Origin: Tenacibaculum dicentrarchi
GTDB taxonomy: Bacteria > Bacteroidota > Bacteroidia > Flavobacteriales > Flavobacteriaceae
DNA: 64,000 nt
Direction of reading: 5' to 3'
Assembly: GCF_964036635.1 (NCBI RefSeq)
Contig: NZ_OZ038524.1
Coordinates: 384,001-448,000, forward strand
The position numbers were made by a program, and so were the translations under genes. Positions within the stretch are counted from its first letter, which is position 1, and each line of letters starts with the position of its first letter. Below the pieces are notes generated by a model that worked only from the letters and a program-made list of their open reading frames with translations, was not told where the DNA came from and made no database searches. This document shows positions 43,184-52,081 of the stretch, piece by piece.

Positions 43184-44023
43184 ATGAAGGTTTTACCATT
43201 TAAAATACCAAAAACTAAGAATTTAGGTTTAATTTATGAAGAGGATAAAGGTCCTTTTTTTTATGATAAGTTTCATCAACATGAAGAAATTCAAATGTGT
43301 TATGTTGTTAAGGGTGAAGGAACTTTAATTGTTGGAGATACTGTTAATGAGTATAAGGCTAATGATATTTTAGTGATTGCAGGTAATCAACCTCATGTTT
43401 TTAAAAGTGATAATTCAAAAATAAAAGAATCATTTATGATTTCACTTTTTTTTACTAAAAAATCATTTGGTGACAATTTTTTTGAATTAGATGATTTTAA
43501 AGAAATTGCAGGTTTTTTTAATACCGTTAAAAATAGTTTTAGGGTGAAATCTAATCAAAATAAAATTAAAAAATTATTTTTAAAACTTCAAGGAGAAAAA
43601 GATTTAATGAAGTTTATTATTTTTTTAAAAATTATAAAACTTATATTAAAATCAGAAATCACATCGTTATCAACATTTGTATATGAAAAAAAATACACAG
43701 ATAATGAAGGAAAACGTATGCGTGATATTATGGATTATACCTTGAGTAATTTTAATAAAAAAATAGAATTAGATGATATTGCAGCTGTAGCAAATATGAC
43801 TTCAAATGCTTTTTGCAGGTATTTTAAACAAAGAACTAATAAAACATTTTTTACTTTTTTAAATGAATTACGTATTGAAACTGCATGTAAGTTATTACAA
43901 AATAGAGATTATTCAATTATTGAAGTTTCCGAAAAAGCGGGTTTTAAAAATATTTCAAATTTTAATAGAAAATTTAAAGAGTTAAAACATAAAACGCCTT
44001 CAAATTATAGGTTAAATTATTAA
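43184..44023 (+). CDS. AraC-family transcriptional regulator of the hydroxyproline island
   Basis: 279 aa. N-terminal cupin (HQHEEIQMCYVVKGEGTLIV, NDILVIAGNQPHVFKSDN) for effector sensing, and a C-terminal double HTH (about 185-279): IELDDIAAVANMTSNAFCRY, FKQRTNKTFFTFLNELRIET and the signature IIEVSEKAGFKNISNFNRKF. It is transcribed away from the deaminase gene across 149 bp, the classical layout of a local activator. Hydroxyproline or a pathway intermediate is the probable inducer, an inference from position. Confidence 0.92.
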   Translation: MKVLPFKIPKTKNLGLIYEEDKGPFFYDKFHQHEEIQMCYVVKGEGTLIVGDTVNEYKANDILVIAGNQPHVFKSDNSKIKESFMISLFFTKKSFGDNFFELDDFKEIAGFFNTVKNSFRVKSNQNKIKKLFLKLQGEKDLMKFIIFLKIIKLILKSEITSLSTFVYEKKYTDNEGKRMRDIMDYTLSNFNKKIELDDIAAVANMTSNAFCRYFKQRTNKTFFTFLNELRIETACKLLQNRDYSIIEVSEKAGFKNISNFNRKFKELKHKTPSNYRLNY

Positions 44024-44077
44024 AATGAAGTTTTACACATTGTAAAAAAAGATTTTAAATATAACTTTTGTTTGTTT

Positions 44078-44866
44078 TTAAAAGTCTAAAAAGGTTATGC
44101 TTGCGTTGTTATATTCTTTTAAAATAATATCTAGAACACTTTTATTTTTATTAATGTAAAAAGTATTGTAGGTATTATTTTTTGATTTATTAATAAGATT
44201 ATTTTTTACTAATATTTTTTTTGTTTGTTTCGCTACGGCTTCTCCAGAGTCAATAATACGAACGGTATTTCCTACAATTTTTTTTATCTGAGGAATTAAA
44301 TAGGGGTAATGTGTGCAACCTAAAACAATGCAATCACATTTAGAAGAAAGCATTAAACTTAAATGTTTCTTTAGTAATTTGGTCATTTCGGCAGAATACA
44401 TTTTACCATTCTCAATAAGTTCCACCAAGCCATTACCAACCTGTTCCATTATAACAATATCACTATTAATACTGGCGGATGTTTTTTCAAATAAACGACT
44501 ATTGAGTGTTCCTTGGGTAGCTAATATTCCTATAGTACCTGTTTTAGTTTGAATGGATGCTGTTTTAATTGCAGGCTCAATTCCAATAATAGGAATAGGG
44601 TAGTTGCGTCTTAAATATTCAATGGAATTTGTGGTAGCAGTATTGCAAGCAACCACGATTATTTTGCATCCTTTGCTAATTAAAAATTCGGTATTTTTAA
44701 TAGATAGCGCTAAAATTTCTTCTGTTGATTTTTGCCCATAAGGCGCATTTTTACTATCGGATAAATAAATAGTGTTTTCGTTAGCAAGCAATGTATGTAT
44801 TTCTTTCCAGATAGATGTGCCACCAATTCCTGAGTCAAAAATACCGATAGGTTGTTGTGTTATCAT
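44078..44866 (-). CDS. murI: Glutamate racemase
   Basis: 262 aa. IGIFDSGIGGTSIW with the first-half Asp-Ser, the catalytic cysteine in VVACNTATTNS and the second cysteine in VLGCTHYPYL. MurI makes D-glutamate for peptidoglycan stem peptides. It lies downstream of the ompH genes on the same strand, separated by a strong terminator, so it is transcribed on its own. It is unrelated in mechanism-fold to the proline racemase family genes nearby. Confidence 0.96.
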   Translation of the reverse strand: MITQQPIGIFDSGIGGTSIWKEIHTLLANENTIYLSDSKNAPYGQKSTEEILALSIKNTEFLISKGCKIIVVACNTATTNSIEYLRRNYPIPIIGIEPAIKTASIQTKTGTIGILATQGTLNSRLFEKTSASINSDIVIMEQVGNGLVELIENGKMYSAEMTKLLKKHLSLMLSSKCDCIVLGCTHYPYLIPQIKKIVGNTVRIIDSGEAVAKQTKKILVKNNLINKSKNNTYNTFYINKNKSVLDIILKEYNNASITFLDF

Positions 44867-44880
44867 ATATTACAAAAATA

Positions 44881-44909
44881 AAAATCCTGCTGAATTCAGC
44901 AGGATTTTT
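44881..44909 (-). terminator. Terminator after the bamA/ompH gene run
   Basis: AAAATCCTGCTGAATTCAGCAGGATTTT is a perfect palindrome with flanking A and T runs, 23 bp past the end of the second ompH gene on the minus strand. Being symmetrical it could act in both directions. Confidence 0.9.
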
Positions 44910-44931
44910 ATAAAATATTTTAAAGTTTTAT

Positions 44932-45441
44932 TTAGAAACCTAATTTTGCTTTTACAGCACCATAAATATCTTCACCTTTTTCGTAAACGATTAATCCTTT
45001 ACCAGGAGCAGCATCATATACGTAAATAATTCCTTTAGCAGCAGCAACATCTTTAATTGCTTGTTCTGCTTTCTTTAAAATAGGAAGTGTTTTTTCTTGG
45101 TATTTTTTTTGCATTTCTTGCCCAGCAGATTGTTCTGCTTTGCTAATACGTTGTCTATCTTGTTGAACTTCGATAGCTCTTTTTTGATTTACTTCTTGTG
45201 TTTGACTTTTTCCTTCCGCTTCGTATTTTTTAATTTTAGCTTCTAGTCTTTTGTACATCGCTTCAATATCATCACGATATGTTTTATTTAGCTTTTCTAG
45301 CTCAGCTTTCATAGACTTGGTAGCTGGCATTTCAGATAATAATTTATCAGTATTTATATGTGCAGTTTTTTGTGCATTAGCTATACTACCGAATCCAATT
45401 GTAAAAATTGCAACTAATAATAAGGTTTTAAAATGTTTCAT
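44932..45441 (-). CDS. OmpH/Skp-family periplasmic chaperone (1)
   Basis: 169 aa with a signal peptide (about 1-23, ending ANAQ). The rest is the OmpH/Skp helical tentacle fold: AHINTDKLLSEMPATKSMKA, a long charged coiled coil (about 45-120) and the terminal beta strand region GIIYVYDAAPGKGLIVYEKG. Skp-type proteins hold unfolded outer-membrane proteins on their way to BamA. It is the last gene of a run porG-uppS-bamA-ompH-ompH, so chaperone and insertase are made together. Confidence 0.9.
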   Translation of the reverse strand: MKHFKTLLLVAIFTIGFGSIANAQKTAHINTDKLLSEMPATKSMKAELEKLNKTYRDDIEAMYKRLEAKIKKYEAEGKSQTQEVNQKRAIEVQQDRQRISKAEQSAGQEMQKKYQEKTLPILKKAEQAIKDVAAAKGIIYVYDAAPGKGLIVYEKGEDIYGAVKAKLGF

Positions 45442-45500
45442 CTTTGTTTTTTAATTTAATTTACGTTCTCTATTCTTAATTTATATATTCTTTTTTGTCA

Positions 45501-46283
45501 CTACTTTTTTTTAGCTTCTTCTAGTAATTTTTTAGCGGCGGCTTTCTTTTCTTTTAATAGAGCTTTTGTTTGTGCTCTTTTTTTTAATTTAGCGGCTCTT
45601 TTTTCTTCGATACGCTTAATTTTCGCTAATAAATCTGCTTGTTTTTTCTTTTTCTGTGCTTCTTTTTTTGTTATTTTTTCCTTTTGCGCATCGCTTAAAC
45701 TTTCATTTTTAAGCAATTCTTTTTTAGCAGCAACTTTATCTCTTTTTACTTGTTTTTTTTGATCAATATTAATCATTTTAATAACAAGCTCGCTAATATC
45801 GTGTTTTTTATTGGAATAAAGCATAACTAAGTCACCTGATTTATCAAAAACAAAATCATATTTCTTTCTAGAAGCAATTGTTTGTACTGCACTGTAAACT
45901 TGGTCTTGAATTGGTTTTATTAATTGCTTTCTTAAATTATACATATCTCCTTTAGGACCAAAGTATAACGATTCTAATCGGCGTAAAGCTTCTTGTTTTA
46001 ACGTAATATCTTCTTCACGTTCTAAAACCAAGTCTTTTGTTAAAATAACTTTTTCGTTGGTTAAGTCAGTTTTTAGTATTTCGATAGCTCTTGCTTGTTT
46101 GTCTAGTGTTGTTTTCCATTGTTCAACTTTAGCATCTAAAGAATTTTGAGCTGTTAAATACGCAGGGATATTTTGAAGAATATATGCGGTATCAATATAG
46201 GCTAAACGTTGGCTTTTCTGGGCAATAATACTACTTGTAGTAATAAGTAAAAGAACGATAAATAGAATGTTTTTTTTCATCAT
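45501..46283 (-). CDS. OmpH/Skp-family periplasmic chaperone (2), with long basic coiled tail
   Basis: 260 aa; ATG codons at 46283 and 46280 are both possible. Signal peptide ends IIAQ. The Skp core covers about 25-165 (QRLAYIDTAYILQNIPAYLT and KKYDFVFDKSGDLVMLYSNK). Beyond it is an extra ~90-residue Lys/Glu/Ala-rich helix (KKEAQKKKKQADLLAKIKRI onward) not found in short Skp proteins. It may be a coiled-coil extension or a surface-binding element. It lies between bamA and the shorter ompH gene. Two non-identical Skp paralogues side by side is usual in Bacteroidota. Confidence 0.88.
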   Translation of the reverse strand: MMKKNILFIVLLLITTSSIIAQKSQRLAYIDTAYILQNIPAYLTAQNSLDAKVEQWKTTLDKQARAIEILKTDLTNEKVILTKDLVLEREEDITLKQEALRRLESLYFGPKGDMYNLRKQLIKPIQDQVYSAVQTIASRKKYDFVFDKSGDLVMLYSNKKHDISELVIKMINIDQKKQVKRDKVAAKKELLKNESLSDAQKEKITKKEAQKKKKQADLLAKIKRIEEKRAAKLKKRAQTKALLKEKKAAAKKLLEEAKKK

Positions 46284-46341
46284 GCTATAATGTATTTAGA
46301 AAAAACCGTGCCAAAAGTGAACATTTTTAAAATGCCTATTT

Positions 46342-48906
46342 TTAGAACTGTCTTCCGATAATAAAATGTGTTTGCCAACCCGATTTTTGAGTTTGTCCAG
46401 GCAACGGATCAAATCCATGTGCAAAATCAATACCTAATAAACCAAATGCTGGCATAAATATACGAACTCCAACTCCTGCAGAACGCTTTAATTTAAATGG
46501 GCTAAATTCACTAAAATTTTGATAAGAATTACCTGCCTCTAAAAATCCTAAGGTATAAATTGATGCCGATGGTTTGTCTGTTATAGAATAACGGATTTCC
46601 ATTTGAAATTTATTGTAAATAGTTCCACCTTCATTCTGCCCATCAGGACCAATAGAAAGCGTGTTGTTTTCATATCCACGAACACCAATAGTTTCTCTAC
46701 CGTCTAATTGCCCTTGTGCAATTCCGTCACCTCCAACAAAAAATCGTTCTACCGGAGTAGCGCCTAATTTGTCGTTGTAAGAACCTAAATACCCCATTTC
46801 AAAATTAGACATTAAAACCAATTTATTTGCCAATGATGTGTACCATTTTCCTTTAGCAGAAATTTTATAATATTCTAGCCATTTGTATTTATCGGCTAAA
46901 TAATCTTGTCTTTCGGCTGTTGTAGGGTATAAAGGTTCGCTATAATCTTTCCCGTTAATTAAAGAATAAGGTAAGGTCGCTTTTGCTTTAATTGTAAATT
47001 CTGAACCGTAGGTAGGAAATATTAAACTTGGTCCGGTAGAGTTACGGCTAAAGGCAACTGTATAAGCTAAATTATTTAAACTACCTTTATTAATAACATC
47101 AGTTGATGAACCAACACGGTATCCGTAGTTTTTAAGTTCAATTTGCTGATAGCTAATATTTTGTGATAAAGAGAAATAATCATCAGGCCATTGTAAACGT
47201 TTTCCTAAACCGATAGAAGCTCCTAAAATGCTTAAATTTTGATCTTTATCAACTTTATTGGTGTTATAATCGTATCGGTATTGATTCGATAAATACACAG
47301 AAAAAGATAATGATTGCGGTTTTTTACCACCTAACCATGGTTCTGAGAAAGAAAAACTGTACGTATTGTAAGTTCTACTTGCTTGTAAACGCAATGAAAG
47401 TTTTTGTCCATCACCCATTGGTAGTGGTTTGTAGGCTTGCTTATTAAATATGTTTCTTAACGAAAAATTATTAAAAGATAAACCTAAAGTACCAATAAAT
47501 GATCCTCCACCATAACCACCTTGTAGTTCAATTTGACTACCACCTTTTTCAACGACAGAAAAATCAATATCGGCTGTTTTATTTTGATAATCAGGTTTTA
47601 CATCGGGCGTTACATTGGCATCAAAGAATCCTAATTGACCAATTTCACGAATAGATCTAATAATGTTTTCACGGCTGAATAAATCACCTGGCTTTACACG
47701 TAATTCTCTGTAAATAACATGGTCATTTGTTTTTTCATTACCTGTTACAGTTACTTTTTTAATGGTTGCTTGTTCGTCTTCACGAATACGAACCTCAACA
47801 GTAATAGAATCGTTTTGTACGCTAGTTTCTATGGCGTTAATTTGTGAAAATAAGTATCCGTTGTTATGGTATAAGGTTTGAATATCTTGCGAATTAGGTG
47901 TTCCATCACCAGAAATACGTTCTTTTAAAACCTTTCCATTATAAATATCTCCTTTATCGATACGTAAAAAACGATTTAAAAAATCATCAGAATAATTTTT
48001 ATTACCGATAAACTTAATATCATCAAAACGATACTGACGTCCTTCTTCAATAGCAATATCAAGGTTAATAGTATTGTCATTATTCCAAGTAAGTTGGTCT
48101 GATAAAATACGTGCATCACGGTATCCGTTTTCGCTATATTTTTCAAGAATACTTTCTAAATCTTTTTTATAATCATCTAAAATATATTTTGATGATTTCC
48201 AGAAACGCCCTAAAAACTTACGTTTTGTATTTTTCATAGCGCTACGCAAGGTTTTACCTGCTAGTGCTTTGTTACCTGTAAAGTTAATTTCTTTTATTTT
48301 GACACGCTGTCCTTTATCAACAAAAATATTCATACTAACAGTATTGATGTCAGTGCTGTCTTTTTTGGTATTTAAAGATACTTTGGTTTTTAAAAATCCC
48401 TTATCGGTATATTTCTTTTTAATGTAATTTCTGGTGGTTGTGACTAAGTTGTCGGTAACCATCATTCCTTTTTTAAGCTCAGTTTCTTTTTTTATCTCTT
48501 TTGTTTTAGATTTGCTTAAACCTGAAATAGAAATATTGGTTAATTGTGGTAATTCTGTCACATCAAATACTAAATAAACGGTTTCCCCATCTTTTTTAGA
48601 AAGGTACACATCTACTTGGCTAAATTGCTTGCTTTCGTAAAGCTTTTTAATAGCGCTTGTAAGTTTATCACCTGGTAATTTAATAGGTTGCCCATCAACT
48701 AAACCAGTATAAACACGAATTGTTTGTTCGCTAAATTTTTGCAAACCAGTAACGGTAATTCCTCCAAGAATATATTGATTTCCTTTGATATAAGGAATAA
48801 TATTTTGGGTGGTAGTTGTACGGTTGTTATTTACGGTTTTTTGAGCTTGTACACTCGCCGATAAAAAGGCGATTAAAAATACGGCTACATAAGAATATTT
48901 ATTCAT
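46342..48906 (-). CDS. bamA: Outer-membrane protein assembly factor BamA
   Basis: 854 aa from the ATG at 48906, which directly begins a signal peptide (MNKYSYVAVFLIAFLSASVQA); a start at 48936 is open but adds ten hydrophilic residues. POTRA repeats occupy about 40-410 (ILGGITVTGLQKFSEQTIRV, VKIKEINFTGNKALAGKTLR, YRFDDIKFIGNKNYSDDFLN, ATIKKVTVTGNEKTNDHVIY). The barrel (about 430-854) has the VRGYENN-type loop-6 motif and a C-terminal aromatic (IIGRQF). It inserts barrel proteins into the outer membrane. The gene overlaps the end of uppS by 8 bp. Confidence 0.95.
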   Translation of the reverse strand: MNKYSYVAVFLIAFLSASVQAQKTVNNNRTTTTQNIIPYIKGNQYILGGITVTGLQKFSEQTIRVYTGLVDGQPIKLPGDKLTSAIKKLYESKQFSQVDVYLSKKDGETVYLVFDVTELPQLTNISISGLSKSKTKEIKKETELKKGMMVTDNLVTTTRNYIKKKYTDKGFLKTKVSLNTKKDSTDINTVSMNIFVDKGQRVKIKEINFTGNKALAGKTLRSAMKNTKRKFLGRFWKSSKYILDDYKKDLESILEKYSENGYRDARILSDQLTWNNDNTINLDIAIEEGRQYRFDDIKFIGNKNYSDDFLNRFLRIDKGDIYNGKVLKERISGDGTPNSQDIQTLYHNNGYLFSQINAIETSVQNDSITVEVRIREDEQATIKKVTVTGNEKTNDHVIYRELRVKPGDLFSRENIIRSIREIGQLGFFDANVTPDVKPDYQNKTADIDFSVVEKGGSQIELQGGYGGGSFIGTLGLSFNNFSLRNIFNKQAYKPLPMGDGQKLSLRLQASRTYNTYSFSFSEPWLGGKKPQSLSFSVYLSNQYRYDYNTNKVDKDQNLSILGASIGLGKRLQWPDDYFSLSQNISYQQIELKNYGYRVGSSTDVINKGSLNNLAYTVAFSRNSTGPSLIFPTYGSEFTIKAKATLPYSLINGKDYSEPLYPTTAERQDYLADKYKWLEYYKISAKGKWYTSLANKLVLMSNFEMGYLGSYNDKLGATPVERFFVGGDGIAQGQLDGRETIGVRGYENNTLSIGPDGQNEGGTIYNKFQMEIRYSITDKPSASIYTLGFLEAGNSYQNFSEFSPFKLKRSAGVGVRIFMPAFGLLGIDFAHGFDPLPGQTQKSGWQTHFIIGRQF

Positions 48907-49651
48907 TGATCTCAATCTGTTCGCTTGTTTTTCCAAATCTTCTCTCTCTGTTTTGATAATCTATTATAGCATTAAAAAGGTGTTCTCTTCTAAAGTCGGG
49001 CCATAATATATCTGTAAAATATAATTCAGCATAGGCTATTTGCCAAAGTAAAAAATTACTAATTCGCTGCTCACCGCTTGTACGTATCATTAAATCAACG
49101 TCGGGCAAATTAAATGTATATAAATGGTTATTTATAATTTTTTCGTCTATATTTTCAATATCTAGCTCGTTATTAACAACTTTTTTAGATATCTTTTTAA
49201 TTGTGTTAACAATTTCTTCTCTAGAACCATAGCTTAAAGCAAAGGTTAAGGTAATTTTAGTGTTATTTTTAGTTTGATCAATAACATGGGCTAGTATTTT
49301 CTGCGCATTTTTTGGTAAACTAACAATATTTCCAATCGCATTTATTTTTACATTTTTACGTTGAAATTCAGGTAGCTCTTTTTTTAAGGTACTAACCAAT
49401 AGGCTCATTAAGGCATCAACTTCTAGTTTTGGTCTGTTCCAGTTTTCGGTAGAAAAAGCATACAGTGTTATAAATTTAACACCAGCATCACTTGCTGCGT
49501 CAGCTGTTTCTCTAATAGCGGTTAAGGCATTTCTGTGCCCAAAAATACGCTGCATTCCTTTTCCTTTTGCCCATCGTCCATTACCGTCCATAATAACGGC
49601 AATATGATTCGGTACTTTTTGCACATTAATGCGTTGTAATTTTTCTTCCAT
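48899..49651 (-). CDS. uppS: Isoprenyl transferase / undecaprenyl pyrophosphate synthase
   Basis: 250 aa cis-prenyltransferase. HIAVIMDGNGRWAKGKGMQR with the catalytic Asp and the diphosphate-binding Arg, FSTENWNRP, and the IPP-binding DLMIRTSGEQRISNFLLWQI. It makes the C55 lipid carrier for peptidoglycan and surface polysaccharides. It overlaps bamA by 8 bp and starts 2 bp after the porG-like gene, so the three are translationally linked. Confidence 0.96.
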   Translation of the reverse strand: MEEKLQRINVQKVPNHIAVIMDGNGRWAKGKGMQRIFGHRNALTAIRETADAASDAGVKFITLYAFSTENWNRPKLEVDALMSLLVSTLKKELPEFQRKNVKINAIGNIVSLPKNAQKILAHVIDQTKNNTKITLTFALSYGSREEIVNTIKKISKKVVNNELDIENIDEKIINNHLYTFNLPDVDLMIRTSGEQRISNFLLWQIAYAELYFTDILWPDFRREHLFNAIIDYQNRERRFGKTSEQIEINE

Positions 49652-49653
49652 AG

Positions 49654-50334
49654 TTATTCTGCCAATCCGTTATAACAGGGTGGTCTTCCAAAGCTATAAA
49701 CAATCGATAGTCCTGTAAACATATATACATCGTTTCCAGTTCCACCAAAGTTTAAACTGTTTATTTTATCTGTTGTTAAATCGATATCATCTACCAATGT
49801 AAAGCGAGCGCCTATTTCAAAAGCAGCTGCAAAATTTTTAAACAAGCGTCCTTTAACACCAACACCTACAGGTAAAGAATATGAAATTTTATTTTTTAAA
49901 CGAATGGTATTTGCATCGATTCTTTTAGAAGGGATCACGTAGTTAAACGCTGCTATTTCTGCTAAAATATATGGGGTGAAATTTGTTTTATAATTGCTGA
50001 TATTATAATTGAAAAAATTAAATTCGATACCCGCAGCAAACTCGTGTAAGGTGTTTGAGAATTTGAAGCCTCTATTTTTTCGAAATAAATTATTTGATTT
50101 TTCATCATTCCCTTCAATAGGAATATACGAATAGGTCGCTCGTAAGGCAATTCGAGGGTTTAGATTGTGTTTATAAATTAAACCACCGCCAATTTTATTA
50201 GGATAGATGTAATTAGTACGACCAATATCTCCTACGTAATTAGAACCCCCAACGAAAAAACCTACTTCGTGAGTTTGTGATTGTGTTGTTATTGCCGTAA
50301 AAGCAAATAATATGAATAGGTAAATTATCTTCAT
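49654..50334 (-). CDS. porG: PorG-like outer-membrane protein of the type IX secretion system (DUF6089)
   Basis: 226 aa from the ATG at 50334, which begins the signal peptide MKIIYLFILFAFTAITTQSQ; an in-frame start at 50352 would lie inside the -7 box. The mature part reads as a small 8-strand-type barrel: HEVGFFVGGSNYVGDIGRTN, IYPNKIGGGLIYKHNLNPRI, YSLPVGVGVKGRLFKNF and a terminal GLSIVYSFGRPP. DUF6089 proteins include PorG, an outer-membrane partner of the PorK/N ring in T9SS. The order porG-uppS-bamA-ompH-ompH is, as I recall it, also that of Porphyromonas gingivalis. The gene symbol rests on that context. Confidence 0.78.
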   Translation of the reverse strand: MKIIYLFILFAFTAITTQSQTHEVGFFVGGSNYVGDIGRTNYIYPNKIGGGLIYKHNLNPRIALRATYSYIPIEGNDEKSNNLFRKNRGFKFSNTLHEFAAGIEFNFFNYNISNYKTNFTPYILAEIAAFNYVIPSKRIDANTIRLKNKISYSLPVGVGVKGRLFKNFAAAFEIGARFTLVDDIDLTTDKINSLNFGGTGNDVYMFTGLSIVYSFGRPPCYNGLAE

Positions 50335-50349
50335 TGTAAGAATAGCACG

Positions 50350-50357
50350 CAAATATA
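50350..50357 (-). promoter_or_regulatory. -7 box of the porG-uppS-bamA-ompH run
   Basis: TATATTTG on the minus strand, 15 bp before the ATG at 50334. It matches TAnnTTTG and helps to fix the start of porG; the -33 side is A/T-rich with no clear TTTG. Confidence 0.5.
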
Positions 50358-50438
50358 GGAAATTGAATTTGCTTTAAAAAGTTAATAATCTGTATTTGGT
50401 TAACTTTTTTTTGATAAAATTATTGTATTGTAATTATT

Positions 50439-51335
50439 TTATAAAGATTCATTTCGAGTATCTTCACCCCATAAAAGCTTGCCTCTGAGTGTTTTTAAAT
50501 GCGATTGCTGTTCTAATAAAATACTTTTTATAGTAAAAGAAGCTTTTTGTATTTTAATTTTAGTTCCTTCGCTAACAGTTGTTATGCGAGAGTCTAAGGA
50601 AATTAAAAAATCCTTTTCACGAGCACTTACCTCTAGTTCAATAATAGTATCGTCAGGAATGACCATAGGCCTAGCATTTAAATTATGCGGGGCTATTGGC
50701 GTAATTACAAAGCTTTTCGAATTGGGTAATATTACCGGGCCGTTACAACTTAAAGAGTAGCCCGTAGAACCTGTTGGGGTTGCTATAATTAAACCATCTG
50801 CCCAATAATTTGTTAAGTATTCATTATTCAAAAAGGTTTTTACACCAATCATTGAAGTAGTATTTCTACGGGCAATAGTAACTTCATTTAAGGCAAAATC
50901 TAGTTCGTTAAATTCGTTTACTTTAGGGGTAGTGGTTATTTGTAGTAAAGTTCGTTCTTGTATGCTATATTTTTTATTTAATAATAAATTTACAGCCTCT
51001 TGAATTTGGTTTTTTTGAACGGTTGCTAAAAACCCCAATCGCCCAGTGTTGATTCCTAAAACAGGAATGTTTAAATCACGAATATACGTTGCCGCTCTTA
51101 ATATAGTACCGTCACCGCCAATAGAAAATAATAGGTCAAAAGTGTTTGACAAATCGTTAAAATGTGCGTAGGTAGGATATTTTTTTGATAAAGAATTATT
51201 TTTAATTAAAAGCGAGTAAAACGCTTCTTCAAAAAAAATAACGATATTGTTTTGTTCTAATGTTGCTACTAATAATTTAATTTCTTTTTCAGCTGAAATA
51301 TTATAAGCTTGTCCGTAAATGGCTACTTTTTTCAA
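50439..51335 (-). CDS. nadK: NAD kinase
   Basis: 298 aa. GGDGTILRAATY (nucleotide-binding GGDG), NTGRLGFLAT and TPTGSTGYSLSCNGPVI are the defining NadK motifs. It phosphorylates NAD to NADP with ATP or polyphosphate. The reading frame begins at a TTG (51335): a stop lies two codons upstream, and the TTG is followed directly by the natural family start KKVAIYGQ, so this is the real start. It lies 33 bp downstream of the CBS-domain gene on the same strand. Confidence 0.95.
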   Translation of the reverse strand: MKKVAIYGQAYNISAEKEIKLLVATLEQNNIVIFFEEAFYSLLIKNNSLSKKYPTYAHFNDLSNTFDLLFSIGGDGTILRAATYIRDLNIPVLGINTGRLGFLATVQKNQIQEAVNLLLNKKYSIQERTLLQITTTPKVNEFNELDFALNEVTIARRNTTSMIGVKTFLNNEYLTNYWADGLIIATPTGSTGYSLSCNGPVILPNSKSFVITPIAPHNLNARPMVIPDDTIIELEVSAREKDFLISLDSRITTVSEGTKIKIQKASFTIKSILLEQQSHLKTLRGKLLWGEDTRNESL

Positions 51336-51368
51336 TGGTTATAATGTTTGTTTGCTCAGGTATGTAAA

Positions 51369-52022
51369 TTACATATCTAAATATTTTTTTAAATATGCCG
51401 CCCTGTCTTTTAATTCTTCCAAATAAAAATCATCTTCATGTTGTGTAAGCACGGCGTAGTCATACCTACGAAAAGTTTGAATAATTTCATTGATGTCATT
51501 TGTAATTACTTTTAAAGTAACCTGAATAGTATCTTGATTTTCCGAAGAAATATACAGCCCTAATAATTTACCGCCACTAGCTTCAACTATTTGAGAAATT
51601 TGACTCATTGAGTAATCATTTTTAGCTACAATTAACGTTTCACTTTGGTTGTGTAAAAAAGGACTATCGGCAAAAGTATCTAAAATATCACTCAACTCAT
51701 AATAACCGATATAATTCATTTCCTGATTTAAAACAGGAATTAAATTACAATCATTATCTGCAAATAAAACAATTAAGTCAAGTAGTGTCGCTTTTTCATT
51801 ACAATGAAAATTATCTAATAGATAAGAATACTCACTTAATTTATCGTCTTTATTCTCTATTGTTTGAATGTCACTTTCAGGCAAACAACCAATTAATTTT
51901 CCATTTTCAACAATAGGAATATGCGTTATTGGTAAATTTTCACATACCTTTTGAGCGCTTTTTACAGTGCTTTTTAAGCTAAGTGCTTTAATTTCGTCTA
52001 ATATAAAGTCATTGATATTCAT
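51369..52022 (-). CDS. CBS-domain protein with ACT-like C-terminal region
   Basis: 217 aa from the ATG at 52022, with a GTG just before. Two CBS motifs occupy about 1-120 (THIPIVENGKLIGCLPESDI; NLIPVLNQEMNYIGYYELSD), which normally bind adenine nucleotides. Residues about 128-200 (ETLIVAKNDYSMSQISQIVE, KLLGLYISSENQDTIQVTLK) look like an ACT-type ligand domain. There is no enzymatic or channel domain. Located directly upstream of nadK and divergent from pdxJ, it could sense adenylate state for neighbouring cofactor genes, but this is only inferred. Confidence 0.82.
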   Translation of the reverse strand: MNINDFILDEIKALSLKSTVKSAQKVCENLPITHIPIVENGKLIGCLPESDIQTIENKDDKLSEYSYLLDNFHCNEKATLLDLIVLFADNDCNLIPVLNQEMNYIGYYELSDILDTFADSPFLHNQSETLIVAKNDYSMSQISQIVEASGGKLLGLYISSENQDTIQVTLKVITNDINEIIQTFRRYDYAVLTQHEDDFYLEELKDRAAYLKKYLDM

Positions 52023-52056
52023 CACTACGAATATAGTTTAAAAAGTTTTAATGATT

Positions 52057-52064
52057 TATCTTTG
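52057..52064 (+). promoter_or_regulatory. -7 box of the pdxJ promoter
   Basis: TATCTTTG, 17 bp before the pdxJ ATG, identical to the boxes before der, era and two tRNA genes. No good -33 element. Confidence 0.55.
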
Positions 52065-52081
52065 TAGCTTAATTTTATGAG

